A stretch of DNA of 64,000 bases from Pseudomonas sp. Teo4. GTDB lineage: Bacteria > Pseudomonadota > Gammaproteobacteria > Pseudomonadales > Pseudomonadaceae. The translations under genes and the position numbers were made by a program. The notes below the pieces were generated by a model. It made no database searches and was not told the DNA's origin. It was given only the letters and a program-made list of their open reading frames with translations. Shown here piece after piece: positions 50,217-60,000 of this stretch; within the stretch, counting starts at the first letter, position 1; every line of letters starts with the position of its first letter. The stretch lies in contig NZ_JAXCIL010000002.1 of assembly GCF_034387475.1 (NCBI RefSeq), forward strand, positions 1,054,001 to 1,118,000. Reading direction: 5' to 3'.

Positions 50217-51560
50217 TCACAGGATCGAAAGCGGGTACTCAATGATCACACGAGTTTCATCCAGATCCGATTCGAATGCAGTGGCACGCGTGGTGGCCTG
50301 GCGCAACCGGAAGGACAGGTCTTTTGCTGGACCAGTTTGCACGACATATTTAACCTCTACGTCACGCTCCCAACGTTTCTGATTGGTGAGCGGATCACCG
50401 TTGGCGTCGGTGCGCATGTAGAACTGGTTGGCGTTCGAGTAGTCTGCGCCCGAGCCTCTGGCGTAGCGGGTCATGAACGTCAGACCAGGAATGCCGTAGC
50501 TGGTGAAGTTCAGGTCGTAGCGCAGCATCCAGGAACGCTCTTTCGGCGAGTTGAAGTCGCTGTACTGGATAGAGTTGTCGACGAAAATCGAGTCTGACTG
50601 ACGCAGGTAGTCGAAATCATCGTCGCCGTTGTTGCGTTGGTGCGACAGGGCCAGGGTGTGAGCGCCGTAACGGACCCCGACCTTGGCACTCCAGATATCG
50701 TTGTCAAACTCGCCTAGGCGCTGCTTCCCTTCATCCACGGCTTTGTAATAGTTGAAGCCGCCAATCAGCGCAAGGTCGTCATTCAGTGGATAGGCGAAGC
50801 TGGTGCCAGCGTAGTACTGGTTCCAGACTTCTTTCAACTGACTGGCGTATACGCTCACGGTCCAGTTATCGTTGATCGCGTAATCACCGCCACCGTAGCC
50901 TACCCAAGGCGAGTTAACCGGGCCACCGTAGAAAGTTGCGAAGTTATCATTCAGATTGCTGGAGACCGGCTGGCTCATCGCATGCAGTCGGCCACCCTGC
51001 AGGGTGAGGCCCTGGATGCTGGTGTTCTCAACGGTCACACCGCGGAAGCTTTCAGGCAACAGGCGCGAGTCGCCTGATGCAACAACTGGCGTCGACGGGA
51101 AAACATCACCCACTTTCACGACCGTATCAAACAAGCGAACTTTAGCCGCCCCGCCAACCTTGGTGTATTCGTCGCGAGCTTCGCCTTTGTTATCAACAGG
51201 CATGACGTCGAATGAACTACGACCGCCGTTGCGCCCGTCACCAGTATCGAGCTTAAGCCCTATCATGGCAAAGGCATCAACACCAACGCCGACCGTCCCT
51301 TGGGTAAAACCAGAGTTGAATTTGGTGATGATCCCGTGCGCCCAGGCCTCGGAGTAGCCATTGGTGTTGCCCTTGCCGCTGTTGTAAGTGGGAGCTGAGC
51401 TGTCGCGGTTATCACGATTGAAATAGAAGTTGCGGTTGAGCACTGTAAGGCTGCTACCTTCGATGAAACCTTCGGGCTTATCTTCAGCTTGAGCAGTAAC
51501 TGCATAGCTTCCAGACAGCGCCGAAACTGCCGCCAAATACAGTGGTACTTTGATTTTCAT
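50217..51560 (-). CDS. OprD-family outer-membrane porin
   Basis: OprD-type porins are 18-strand barrels for small substrates (amino acids, carboxylates, in some cases metals and carbapenems). The 447-residue protein has a signal peptide (VPLYLAAVSALSGSYAVTAQA), typical strands (GFIEGSSLTVLNRNFYFNRD, SEAWAHGIITKFNSGFTQG) and the C-terminal VIIEYPLSIL. AAAGGAGC precedes the ATG at 51560. In P. aeruginosa the CzcR system represses OprD; here the porin is within the zinc module with metal-type boxes upstream. Substrate unknown. Confidence 0.9.
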   Translation of the reverse strand: MKIKVPLYLAAVSALSGSYAVTAQAEDKPEGFIEGSSLTVLNRNFYFNRDNRDSSAPTYNSGKGNTNGYSEAWAHGIITKFNSGFTQGTVGVGVDAFAMIGLKLDTGDGRNGGRSSFDVMPVDNKGEARDEYTKVGGAAKVRLFDTVVKVGDVFPSTPVVASGDSRLLPESFRGVTVENTSIQGLTLQGGRLHAMSQPVSSNLNDNFATFYGGPVNSPWVGYGGGDYAINDNWTVSVYASQLKEVWNQYYAGTSFAYPLNDDLALIGGFNYYKAVDEGKQRLGEFDNDIWSAKVGVRYGAHTLALSHQRNNGDDDFDYLRQSDSIFVDNSIQYSDFNSPKERSWMLRYDLNFTSYGIPGLTFMTRYARGSGADYSNANQFYMRTDANGDPLTNQKRWERDVEVKYVVQTGPAKDLSFRLRQATTRATAFESDLDETRVIIEYPLSIL

Positions 51561-51700
51561 CCGATGCTCCTTTGATTTACGGCAGTTTTTATTATGTTTT
51601 CCGGCGCGGGTGTCGTTATAAGTTCTGAGCCGGCGGCGCGCCTCGCGTAGCGCCGAGCTCATATTTGCAGGCGGAAGATAACGGGATGGTGATAGGAAAA

Positions 51701-51839
51701 TTACAATTTCGTCATCTGGTCGTTATTTTGGTCATTGACGCCGCATGCTAGCCATCTCTCGCGTTCGCAATGAAATTCGGTGGTTCGACTGTGTCATCAG
51801 CGTTTTCGGGCATTACAAGCTTTTCTTACGAAATTGTAA
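51701..51839. promoter_or_regulatory. CzcR-type operators between the porin and czcC
   Basis: TTACAATTTCGTCA (51701-51714) and TTACGAAATTGTAA (51826-51839) lie in the 402-bp gap between the divergent porin and czcCBA. The second has 5-bp flanking arms TTACG/TGTAA around a palindromic core; the first is its near-copy in the other orientation. They are placed to control both directions: the left nearer the porin, the right nearer czcC. No gene lies in this gap. Confidence 0.7.
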
Positions 51840-51962
51840 TTTTCTAGCCACCCCTCTGATAGCTACCGCTCTTTAGAGTGCCATCACCTAATCCAGTGGG
51901 GCTTGGCAGCTATTTCGGCGTTCTGGCCAAGCTAACGAAGTTTGTGCACGAGGACCAAGAAA

Positions 51963-53234
51963 GTGCTCCGGTATAACCGCAATGTCTTATCCAAGACCTA
52001 CGTCTCACCGTGGAAAATTGCCGCTCTCTGTGCGGTGATTTCCGGGTTGCTGGCACCCACCGCATTTGCCCAAAGCATCAGCTTGCCCCAAGCGCTGTCG
52101 ACGGCAATGGATGCCAACCCAGACCTCGCGGCGGCACGTCAGGAAATCGGCATCGCGGACGGTGCGCGCAAGCAAGCCGGGCTGATTCCAAACCCCGAAA
52201 TCTCGTATGAGATGGAGGACACACGGCGTAACACCAGCACAACGACCGTTACGCTAAGTCAGACCTTGGAGCTCGGTGGTAAGCGGGGAGCCCGCGTAGA
52301 TGTCGCCACATACGGCCAGAGTGTTGCACAACTGGAACTGGACCGACGCGTGAATGGTCTGCGTGCAGACGTCGTGCAGGCGTTTTACGCTGCATTACGA
52401 GCCCAAACCGGACTCGACCTCGCTAAACAATCCCTTGAACTTACTGAGCGCGGCCTTCGCATTGTCGATGGTCGAGTTCGCGCAGGTAAATCTTCACCTG
52501 TGGAGGCTACCCGCGCCCAGGTTCAACTGGCTGAAGCCCGGTTGCAGGTCCGTCGCGCCGAAACGGAAAAAGCGAATGCTTACCAGCAACTCGCCCAAGT
52601 CACGGGGAGTCCTGTGACCATATTCGATCGCCTTGAATCACCAACCTTGTCTCCTGGCTTGCCGCCGCGCACTGAAGAGTTGCTGGCAAAGCTCGATCAG
52701 ACTCCGGAAATGCGGCAGGCAGTGGTGGAGATTGATAAGAGCGATGCCTCGCTTGGCGCAGAAAAAGCTCAGCGTATTCCAAACCTCACGGTAAGCGTGG
52801 GTAGCCAGTACGACCGCTCGGTGCGCGAGCGAGTCAATGTCGTTGGTCTGTCCATGCCTTTGCCGCTGTTTGATCGTAACCAAGGCAACATTCTTTCCGC
52901 TTCTCGACGTGCCGATCAGGCCCGCGACCTGCGTAACGCTGTCGAGTTGAGACTGCGCGCCCAAACCCAAACCGCGCTGAACCAGTGGTCCACCGCCATG
53001 CAAGAAGTTGAGTCCTACGACAAGACCATTCTGCCCTCAGCCCAGCAGGCCGTGGATACCGCAACCCGCGGATTCGAGATGGGGAAATTCGGCTTTATCG
53101 AAGTACTGGACGCCCAGCGCACCTTGATCCTTGCTCGTGGCCAGTATCTCGACTCGCTGGCAGCGGCGACCAATGCGCGTGCGCAAGTAGAAAGGGTTTA
53201 TGGCGAAGTAGGCTCGACCGCCGGCGCACGCTGA
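51963..53234 (+). CDS. czcC: CzcC-type outer-membrane factor of zinc/cadmium/cobalt efflux
   Basis: This TolC-family protein is the outer-membrane duct of the CzcCBA pump. The ~423-residue protein has a signal peptide (PWKIAALCAVISGLLAPTAFA) and a coiled-coil barrel with SISLPQALSTAMDANPDLAA at the start. The start is uncertain; I favour the GTG at 51963, with GAGG about 9 nt upstream, over the TTG at 51942. czcB follows after 69 nt. Confidence 0.9.
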   Translation: MLRYNRNVLSKTYVSPWKIAALCAVISGLLAPTAFAQSISLPQALSTAMDANPDLAAARQEIGIADGARKQAGLIPNPEISYEMEDTRRNTSTTTVTLSQTLELGGKRGARVDVATYGQSVAQLELDRRVNGLRADVVQAFYAALRAQTGLDLAKQSLELTERGLRIVDGRVRAGKSSPVEATRAQVQLAEARLQVRRAETEKANAYQQLAQVTGSPVTIFDRLESPTLSPGLPPRTEELLAKLDQTPEMRQAVVEIDKSDASLGAEKAQRIPNLTVSVGSQYDRSVRERVNVVGLSMPLPLFDRNQGNILSASRRADQARDLRNAVELRLRAQTQTALNQWSTAMQEVESYDKTILPSAQQAVDTATRGFEMGKFGFIEVLDAQRTLILARGQYLDSLAAATNARAQVERVYGEVGSTAGAR

Positions 53235-53303
53235 ACGGGGCATACATTTTTCTCGGCACTCGGCGTTTAAACCTGCCGGTGCCTACGATCAGCAGGAGTA
53301 GCA

Positions 53304-54584
53304 ATGGAAAACAAACGCAAGATCGCCCTCGCGGTAGCCGCTGTGGCAATCCTTGGATTTGGCAGCCTCGCCTGGAACAGCAGTTCCGATCAACAAGCGG
53401 CGACTAACGCAGAACATGGTGCTGACGATGGTCATGGCCATGACAAGAAGGCCGGATCAGCTAACAAAGAGAACAGTGAAGCGGAGCATAGTGAAGATGG
53501 GCACGGTGAAGAAGGTCATGGCGAGGAGGGCCACAGTGAAGAGGGCGGTGAGGAAGAAGGTAAGCTAACCCTTAGTGCTGAACAGATCAAAGCAGCTGGC
53601 GTGACTCTGGAATCGGCAGCGCCTCGTGATTTGGGAACCGTCGTGAGCTTCCCGGGTGAGATTCGTTTTGACGAGGACCGCACTGCGCACGTTGTTCCTC
53701 GCGTTCCAGGCGTTGTCGAAACAGTCCAGGCGAATTTGGGTGAGTCCGTCAAGAAGGGTCAAGTCCTTGCGGTGATTGCCAGCCAGCAGATCTCTGACCT
53801 GCGCAGCGAGCAACAAGCCGCTCAGCGTCGTGTCGAACTTGCGCGCGTGACTTTTAGCCGAGAGAAGCAGCTCTGGCAGGACAAGATTTCTGCGGAGCAG
53901 GACTACCTCCAGGCTCGCCAGGCGCTGCAGGAAGCCGAAATCTCTCTGGCCAACGCCAAGCAAAAAGTCAGCGCGATCGGTGCCTCGGTCAATTCGGTAG
54001 GCGGTAACCGTTACGAACTCAGGGCTCCCTTTGACGCCGTAGTGGTGGAGAAACACTTGACCGTCGGGGAAGTCGTCAGCGAGGCGACTAACGCCTTTAT
54101 TCTGTCCGACCTTAACCAAGTTTGGGCCACTTTCGCTGTACCGCCTACCGATTTGGCCAAGGTCACTACCGGCCGCGCCGTGAAGGTTTCCTCACCTGAC
54201 ATGAACGTGGAGGTCGAGGGCAAGGTGGGTTATGTCGGCAGCCTGTTGGGCGAGCAAAACCGAGCAGCGACCGTCCGCGTTACGTTGACCAATCCCAACG
54301 GGGCCTGGCGTCCTGGTCTTTTCGTGAACATCGCAGTCACGTCCCAGACTGATCGCGTGGCGGTGGCTGTCCCGGAACACGCCGTGCAGACCGTTGAGGA
54401 CAAACCATCGGTCTTCGTACGCACCGCCGAGGGCTTCGACACCCGCCCAGTAAAGCTGGGCCGCCGTGACAGTGGGTACGTGGAAATCACGGACGGCATC
54501 GAAGCGGGCGCTCAAGTGGCTACCAATGGCAGCTTCACACTCAAGTCTGAGCTCGGCAAAGCCTCTGCCGAGCACAGTCACTGA
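53304..54584 (+). CDS. czcB: CzcB-type periplasmic adaptor
   Basis: CzcB couples CzcA to CzcC and may bind metal. The 426-residue protein has one N-terminal anchor (KIALAVAAVAILGFGSLAW), then a His/Glu-rich segment (residues ~37-85: HGADDGHGHDKKAG, GHGEEGHGEEGHSEEGG) that could bind zinc. After it come the adaptor's lipoyl, hairpin and barrel domains. czcA follows after 24 nt. Confidence 0.92.
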   Translation: MENKRKIALAVAAVAILGFGSLAWNSSSDQQAATNAEHGADDGHGHDKKAGSANKENSEAEHSEDGHGEEGHGEEGHSEEGGEEEGKLTLSAEQIKAAGVTLESAAPRDLGTVVSFPGEIRFDEDRTAHVVPRVPGVVETVQANLGESVKKGQVLAVIASQQISDLRSEQQAAQRRVELARVTFSREKQLWQDKISAEQDYLQARQALQEAEISLANAKQKVSAIGASVNSVGGNRYELRAPFDAVVVEKHLTVGEVVSEATNAFILSDLNQVWATFAVPPTDLAKVTTGRAVKVSSPDMNVEVEGKVGYVGSLLGEQNRAATVRVTLTNPNGAWRPGLFVNIAVTSQTDRVAVAVPEHAVQTVEDKPSVFVRTAEGFDTRPVKLGRRDSGYVEITDGIEAGAQVATNGSFTLKSELGKASAEHSH

Positions 54585-54608
54585 TGCGAACTGACAGGAT
54601 GATTTCTT

Positions 54609-57600
54609 ATGTTTGAACGTATCATCAGATTTGCCATTGAACAGCGGATCGTTGTAATGATCGCTGTCCTGATCATGGCCGGTATCGGCATCTACAGCTA
54701 CCAAAAGCTGCCGATCGATGCCGTTCCTGACATTACCAACGTCCAGGTGCAGATCAACACTGCAGCGCCTGGCTATTCCCCATTGGAAACCGAGCAACGG
54801 ATCACGTTTCCAGTTGAAACGGCCATGGCTGGTCTTCCAGGTCTTCAGCAGACCCGTTCGCTGTCTCGCTCGGGCCTGTCTCAGGTGACCGTGATTTTCA
54901 AGGACGGCACCGACATCTTCTTTGCCCGCCAGCTGATCAATGAGCGGCTACAGGTTGCAAAGGAACAGCTGCCAGAGGGCGTAGATGCCGTCATGGGCCC
55001 GGTCTCAACCGGCCTCGGCGAAATTTTCCTGTGGACCGTTGAAGCCGAAGAGGGCGCGGTCAAAGAAGACGGTACGCCCTACACGCCCACCGACCTGCGG
55101 GTAATCCAGGACTGGATCATCAAGCCTCAGCTGCGCAACGTACCTGGCGTGGCAGAGATCAATACCATCGGTGGCTTTGCCAAGCAGTTCCTGGTTGCGC
55201 CGGATCCGAAGCGCCTGGCTACCTACAAGTTGACCCTGAATGATCTGGTAGCCGCGTTGGAAAGCAACAACGCCAACGTAGGCGCCGGTTACATCGAGCG
55301 TAATGGTGAGCAGTTGCTCATTCGTGCACCGGGCCAAGTCGGCAACATCGAAGACATCGCCAACATCGTAATCACCAGTGTGGATGGTGCACCGATTCGC
55401 ATCAGCAACGTCGCCGACGTCAGCATCGGTAAGGAGCTTCGTACTGGTGCTGCCACTGAGAATGGCCGCGAGGTCGTGCTCGGTACAGTATTCATGCTGA
55501 TCGGTGAGAACAGCCGCACTGTGTCCCAAGCTGTCGCAGCGAAGCTTGCGGACATCAACCGTACTCTGCCAAAGGGCGTGGTTGCGGTCACCGTTTACGA
55601 TCGTACCAACTTGGTTGAAAAAGCCATTGCGACGGTGAAGAAGAACTTGGTTGAAGGTGCGATCCTGGTTATCGCCATTCTGTTCCTGTTCCTCGGCAAC
55701 ATCCGTGCAGCGTTGATCACCGCGATGGTGATCCCGCTGTCCATGCTGTTCACCTTCACAGGGATGTTCAATAACAAGGTCAGTGCCAACCTAATGAGTT
55801 TGGGCGCACTCGACTTCGGCATCATCGTCGACGGGGCCGTGGTCATCGTGGAGAACGCGATCCGTCGATTAGCACATGCGCAGCACAAACATGGCCGTAT
55901 GCTCACCAAAACCGAACGCTTCCATGAGGTCTTTGCTGCTGCCCGCGAAGCGCGTCGGCCACTGATCTTCGGGCAACTGATCATTATGGTGGTGTACCTG
56001 CCCATCTTCGCCCTCACCGGCGTGGAGGGCAAAATGTTCCACCCCATGGCATTCACCGTTGTGATGGCGCTATTGGGTGCAATGATCCTCTCCGTTACCT
56101 TCGTGCCGGCAGCGATCGCCATGTTCGTCACTGGCAAGGTCAAGGAGGAAGAGGGCGTTGTTATGCGCACTGCGCGGCTGCGTTATGAGCCTGTGCTGCA
56201 GTGGGTGCTTGGGCATCGGAATATCGCTTTCTCCGCCGCACTAGCACTGGTCGTTCTCAGCGGTGTACTTGCCAGTCGCATGGGGAGCGAGTTCATCCCA
56301 AGTCTCAGTGAGGGGGACTTCGCTCTTCAAGCCTTGCGCGTACCTGGTACTAGCCTCAGCCAGTCGGTGGACATGCAGGAGCGTTTGGAAAAAGCAGTCA
56401 TCGAGCAGGTACCGGAAGTTGAGCGTATGTTTGGCCGAACCGGTACGGCTGAAATCGCCTCTGACCCAATGCCACCGAATATCTCCGATGCTTACGTCAT
56501 GCTCAAACCAAAGGACCAATGGGCCGATCCCGACAAGTCGCGGGAGGAGCTCATTGCCGAGGTTCAAAAGGCGGCAGCCAGTGTCCCGGGCAGTAACTAT
56601 GAACTCTCCCAGCCTATCCAGCTTCGTTTCAACGAACTGATCTCCGGGGTGCGCAGCGATGTTGCGGTGAAGGTTTATGGTGACGACATGGATGTGCTCA
56701 ACAGCACGGCCAATAAGATCGCCGCAGCGCTCAAAGCGGTACCAGGCTCCTCGGAGGTCAAGGTTGAGCAGACCACAGGTCTGCCAGTGCTGACCATTAA
56801 CATCGACCGGGAAAAAGCAGCACGCTACGGCCTGAACATTGCGGACGTGCAGAATTCGATCGCGATTGCTGTGGGTGGTCGTACAGCGGGAACGTTGTAC
56901 GAGGGTGATCGCCGATTCGACATGGTGGTGCGCCTGCCTGAGGCTGTACGCACCGACGTCGCGGGTATGTCTAGTTTGCTGATTCCTGTGCCTGCCAATG
57001 CGGCTCAGGGCGCTAATCAGATCGGTTTCATTCCACTTTCGCAGGTCGCTAAGCTGGACTTGCAGTTGGGCCCGAACCAGATCAGCCGCGAGAACGGTAA
57101 GCGCTTGGTTATTGTAAGCGCCAACGTCCGGGGCCGTGACCTTGGGTCGTTCGTTGATGAGGCGGCATCTACCTTGTCAACGAAGGTGGAAATTCCAGCA
57201 GGCTACTGGACCAGTTGGGGCGGCCAGTTCGAGCAGCTGCAGTCGGCAGCCAAGCGCCTGCAGATTGTGGTTCCGGTAGCCTTACTGCTGGTAATGACCT
57301 TGCTGTTCTTGATGTTCAACAACCTGAAGGACGGCATGCTGGTCTTCACCGGTATTCCATTCGCTCTCACTGGCGGGGTCGTGGCCCTTTGGCTGCGTGA
57401 TATCCCGCTCTCGATCTCGGCAGGGGTAGGCTTCATCGCACTCTCCGGCGTCGCGGTACTGAACGGCCTGGTGATGATTGCCTTCATTCGCGGATTGCGA
57501 GAAGAGGGACGAACGCTCAGGCAGGCAGTCGATGAAGGCGCACTCACCCGACTGCGACCAGTGTTGATGACAGCCTTGGTGGCGTCCCTGGGCTTCATCC

Positions 57601-57770
57601 CAATGGCCTTGGCCACCGGTACCGGTGCGGAGGTTCAACGGCCACTGGCTACAGTGGTAATTGGTGGGATCCTTTCCTCCACCGCGCTGACTTTGCTGGT
57701 CCTGCCGGCCCTGTATCATTGGGCACATCGCAAGGATGAAGACGGCGACGAGGCAGAAGCCGTAAGCTGA
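54609..57770 (+). CDS. czcA: CzcA-type RND zinc/cadmium/cobalt efflux pump
   Basis: CzcA is a proton-driven inner-membrane RND pump for divalent metals. The 1053-residue protein begins MFERIIRFAIEQRIVVMIAV and has twelve transmembrane segments. TM4 carries DFGIIVDGAVVIVENAIRR with the Asp, Asp and Glu that mark HME1 (zinc/cobalt/cadmium) pumps. Length is normal. A terminator follows. Confidence 0.95.
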   Translation: MFERIIRFAIEQRIVVMIAVLIMAGIGIYSYQKLPIDAVPDITNVQVQINTAAPGYSPLETEQRITFPVETAMAGLPGLQQTRSLSRSGLSQVTVIFKDGTDIFFARQLINERLQVAKEQLPEGVDAVMGPVSTGLGEIFLWTVEAEEGAVKEDGTPYTPTDLRVIQDWIIKPQLRNVPGVAEINTIGGFAKQFLVAPDPKRLATYKLTLNDLVAALESNNANVGAGYIERNGEQLLIRAPGQVGNIEDIANIVITSVDGAPIRISNVADVSIGKELRTGAATENGREVVLGTVFMLIGENSRTVSQAVAAKLADINRTLPKGVVAVTVYDRTNLVEKAIATVKKNLVEGAILVIAILFLFLGNIRAALITAMVIPLSMLFTFTGMFNNKVSANLMSLGALDFGIIVDGAVVIVENAIRRLAHAQHKHGRMLTKTERFHEVFAAAREARRPLIFGQLIIMVVYLPIFALTGVEGKMFHPMAFTVVMALLGAMILSVTFVPAAIAMFVTGKVKEEEGVVMRTARLRYEPVLQWVLGHRNIAFSAALALVVLSGVLASRMGSEFIPSLSEGDFALQALRVPGTSLSQSVDMQERLEKAVIEQVPEVERMFGRTGTAEIASDPMPPNISDAYVMLKPKDQWADPDKSREELIAEVQKAAASVPGSNYELSQPIQLRFNELISGVRSDVAVKVYGDDMDVLNSTANKIAAALKAVPGSSEVKVEQTTGLPVLTINIDREKAARYGLNIADVQNSIAIAVGGRTAGTLYEGDRRFDMVVRLPEAVRTDVAGMSSLLIPVPANAAQGANQIGFIPLSQVAKLDLQLGPNQISRENGKRLVIVSANVRGRDLGSFVDEAASTLSTKVEIPAGYWTSWGGQFEQLQSAAKRLQIVVPVALLLVMTLLFLMFNNLKDGMLVFTGIPFALTGGVVALWLRDIPLSISAGVGFIALSGVAVLNGLVMIAFIRGLREEGRTLRQAVDEGALTRLRPVLMTALVASLGFIPMALATGTGAEVQRPLATVVIGGILSSTALTLLVLPALYHWAHRKDEDGDEAEAVS

Positions 57771-57786
57771 TCCCCCCAGATACAAA

Positions 57787-57816
57787 AACCCACAACACGC
57801 GTTGTGGGTTTTTTGT
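57787..57816 (+). terminator. Rho-independent terminator of czcCBA
   Basis: AACCCACAAC and GTTGTGGGTT pair around a 4-nt loop, followed by TTTTTGTTTT, 16 nt after the czcA stop. Confidence 0.9.
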
Positions 57817-57929
57817 TTTATATGAAATAGATGCACTTACCTTTCAAAATTGTAAGTTTCTCGTCATGCCGGTGATGCCTCTGCGTTGCTAAAGTTACGC
57901 CCGAGATGATTTGAATTTGAGAGGTTCCT

Positions 57930-58253
57930 ATGAAAAAGCTAATTGTTGCTGCTGCACTTGTTATGTTCTCGATGGCTTCGCAGGCTTATACTTACTCTGA
58001 AAGCAAGCAGCTGCAATACATCAAGGAGCATCAGACTGCTGTAGCGAACTATGCCGAGAGAAATGGCAAGCCGATGCCGGAGATCCAGGACTACAATTAC
58101 GGCATGAAGATCGATGTTGCGAAATTCGTGCGTCAGTCCCAAGACCCGCGTACCTGCCAAGTTTACCCGCGATTGATGACCTTCGAGGACTCTCAGGGTA
58201 CGCTTAAGACGGTTCGCTACTCCATGTACTCGCAATGCATCAACAACAAGTAG
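57930..58253 (+). CDS. Secreted DUF2790-family protein, copy 2
   Basis: The 107-residue protein has a signal peptide (KKLIVAAALVMFSMASQAYT), then the DUF2790 block PMPEIQDYNYGMKIDVAKFV and two cysteines (TCQVYPRLMTFEDSQGTLKT, SQCINNK). Function is not known. It follows czcCBA and has a metal-type half box (AAAATTGTAAGTTTC, 57846-57860) about 75 bp upstream, which suggests zinc-type control. GAGAGG lies 7 nt before the ATG. Confidence 0.85.
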   Translation: MKKLIVAAALVMFSMASQAYTYSESKQLQYIKEHQTAVANYAERNGKPMPEIQDYNYGMKIDVAKFVRQSQDPRTCQVYPRLMTFEDSQGTLKTVRYSMYSQCINNK

Positions 58254-58289
58254 TAATTGCTGTGAGTAGAATACTTAGAGAATTCATAA

Positions 58290-58317
58290 ATGCCAGGCAG
58301 TGCCTGGCATTTTTTAT
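58290..58317 (+). terminator. Rho-independent terminator after DUF2790 copy 2
   Basis: ATGCCAGGCA and TGCCTGGCAT form a perfect stem followed by TTTTTTATT, 37 nt after the stop. Confidence 0.88.
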
Positions 58318-58460
58318 TGAGCTCGATGAACGTCATTTAGGCTAGATGCCTTAATGACTGCCCCTGGGTTAGCTGTGAAATAAATCTCAACTACACAACA
58401 GTAATGTCTTTCAACTGCATAGAGCAGTTTATAGTCTTGCCCCCCCAGAAGGGACGAGTT

Positions 58461-58646
58461 ATGAAAAGTTCGCTTGAACGCCCAGGTGACCAAGCAGAGC
58501 ATGAAGGGCTGAGCCATGAGCACGACGGCATCTTTGGCATGAACACCGAGCTGGTTTTCGCGCTGATCTGTGGTGCCCTGCTCGGAGCCGGAGCGCTCGC
58601 AGGAAAACTAGGGCTGATCGACTGGCTGCCGCTGGTTCTGTACCTG
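58461..58646 (+). pseudogene. N-terminal remnant of a heavy-metal P-type ATPase
   Basis: An ATG at 58461 opens a 62-codon stretch reading LSHEHDGIFGMNTELVFALI and ending WLPLVLYL, which matches the first transmembrane region of CadA/ZntA-type metal ATPases. The frame then continues with an unrelated basic tail to 58721. The actuator, phosphorylation and ATP domains are absent from the following kilobase, so this is a stub left by a deletion. Confidence 0.65.
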
Positions 58647-59120
58647 TCTCGGCGTTGCTCCTGTCCGGTCGGATCAATGAGGTTGGCCGAAGGATCACTA
58701 GGGCGCTGCCGCGAGCGTTGATACTGCCAATCATCGGCGTCGACATCATCTATGCCGGGGTGTTGATGCAGAGGCCTCAGAACCAGCGAGATGTCGTTCA
58801 GGCCTGGTTGAATGTGCTCAATCGGCCCCTCTGATCTACCCTGGTCGCCGCTCGAATTCCTCGGAGTTCTACAGCAGCGGGAAGTCCGAAAACATCCAGT
58901 ACCCAGCAAAGTGGCCTCGTGACAGCTCATTCTACCTGTCCCGGCGCTTACTCGACAGCAATGCTGAGCTGCCTGCCAACCTGGGCTGTGTCGAGATCAC
59001 CGAAGCGAACGCCAGTCAGCTGTTGCTGTGCCGTTGGAAAGACGCCAAGCAAGGTACCGAAGGTCTGGTCGGAGACAGTAATGCGGAAACGCCTCGTACA
59101 AACGAAGGTAAAATTCCAGA
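58647..59120 (+). pseudogene. Unidentified coding-like remnants
   Basis: From about 58649 a +1 frame reads VSALLLSGRINEVGRRITRA and GVDIIYAGVLMQRPQNQRDV to a stop at 58834; right after it, in another register, a second stretch runs SSFYLSRRLLDSNAELPANL and CVEITEANASQLLLCRW. Both have a coding-like residue makeup but no start codon of their own. I recognise no family. They look like fragments left from deletions. Confidence 0.4.
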
Positions 59121-59123
59121 CAC

Positions 59124-59153
59124 AAAAAAACCAGGTTTTACCCTGGCTTTTTT
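59124..59153. terminator. Bidirectional terminator before the second PtrA-like gene
   Basis: CCAGG and CCTGG form a short stem flanked by A-runs on the left and T-runs on the right, so it could end transcription in both directions. On the minus strand it lies 42 nt past the PtrA-like stop. Confidence 0.75.
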
Positions 59154-59194
59154 GTCGATTGCTTTCGTCATTTAAAGTCCTATTTAACCGCCGT

Positions 59195-59416
59195 TTAGTT
59201 ATCAGCTTTTTCCTTACCATTCTTGCTTTCTTTCTTTTGCTCTTGGGCAATTTGTTGTTTGTTCTGATCCGAAGAGTCATCGCTCCATAGGCGAGCCTGT
59301 TCATTTCGGAAGTTTTCCTGGAACTGTTTCGCTCGCTCGTAACCACCTTCAGCGTAAGCGGTACTCACGAGACCAAGCAGCAGGCTGCCAATAGCGATAG
59401 ATTTAGCAAATTTCAT
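59195..59416 (-). CDS. PtrA-like small secreted protein, copy 2
   Basis: The 73-residue protein has a signal peptide (FAKSIAIGSLLLGLVSTAYA), the PtrA-type start EGGYERAKQFQENFRNEQAR and a charged, Lys/Glu-rich tail (QEQKKESKNGKEKADN) without the HAGHESC ending seen in copy 1. A perfect-arm metal box (59511-59524) lies about 95 bp upstream. It is probably a zinc-induced counterpart of copy 1 at 38103; function unknown. Confidence 0.75.
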   Translation of the reverse strand: MKFAKSIAIGSLLLGLVSTAYAEGGYERAKQFQENFRNEQARLWSDDSSDQNKQQIAQEQKKESKNGKEKADN

Positions 59417-59510
59417 TGTGTGCCTCGGTTCTCACTAGGCCTGCCTGACTGGCGGCCTTTGTTGGTTTGTAGTTTAGGAGCGCGAAGCTAACGACAAGGT
59501 GAGTCAAGAA

Positions 59511-59524
59511 TTACAATTCCGTAA
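59511..59524. promoter_or_regulatory. CzcR-type operator upstream of PtrA-like copy 2
   Basis: TTACAATTCCGTAA has TTAC/GTAA arms and a central AATTCC, like the boxes in the porin-czcC gap. It faces the PtrA-like gene on the minus strand. Confidence 0.7.
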
Positions 59525-59674
59525 TTTAGGCGGCTGGCGAGATGCGCCAAATCTGCAAACCTGGAAGGATCATGTCTATCTCGCTTGTGTCGAGGGTGAC
59601 GTTGATATCTAAACAAATAAACCACTGCGGCGTTACCGGCCGCTCGGGGAGATAGCCATGAATGAGATTGAGCC

Positions 59675-59998
59675 TTGACTGTTGCCATCGGTGACTTCCG
59701 TCGAAGCACTGAAAAACTCACCTTTCAGCTCGATGAGCTGGCTTCCCAAACCAGGGCTTGCAGCGCCGTTCTGGAAAAGTCGAGTGAGTTGGTGGAGGAG
59801 GTTGATCTCGTCAGTAGGCAGATTCAGGAGGAGGTGCGAAAGGCTGAGAAAGCCTGGTCCAATGCCGAAGAGGTCGCCATACGCGCTGCTGCAGAGGCAT
59901 ATTCCGCTGCCGCTCGTGGCGTCGAGACCGCCATCCAACCGCTGATTTCGGAGCTTACTGTCGCGACAAATCAGCGGATGCCTCGATCCTGGAGCTAA
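59675..59998 (+). CDS. Coiled-coil protein of unknown function
   Basis: The 107-residue frame (TTG start) is mostly charged alpha-helix: RRSTEKLTFQLDELASQTRA, then VEEVDLVSRQIQEEVRKAEK, likely a coiled coil. A better ribosome site (GGGGAG) lies before an ATG at 59658, but that frame ends after six codons (MNEIEP), so a single-base loss may have shifted the start. It is followed 2 nt later by a small membrane protein, and the two look like a unit. No family recognised. Confidence 0.45.
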   Translation: MTVAIGDFRRSTEKLTFQLDELASQTRACSAVLEKSSELVEEVDLVSRQIQEEVRKAEKAWSNAEEVAIRAAAEAYSAAARGVETAIQPLISELTVATNQRMPRSWS

Positions 59999-60000
59999 CG

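Noticed and set aside
58404..58721. A full 105-residue gene at 58404
   Set aside because: Only residues from 58461 to 58646 match the P-type ATPase start; the tail is out of frame and the rest of the protein is missing.
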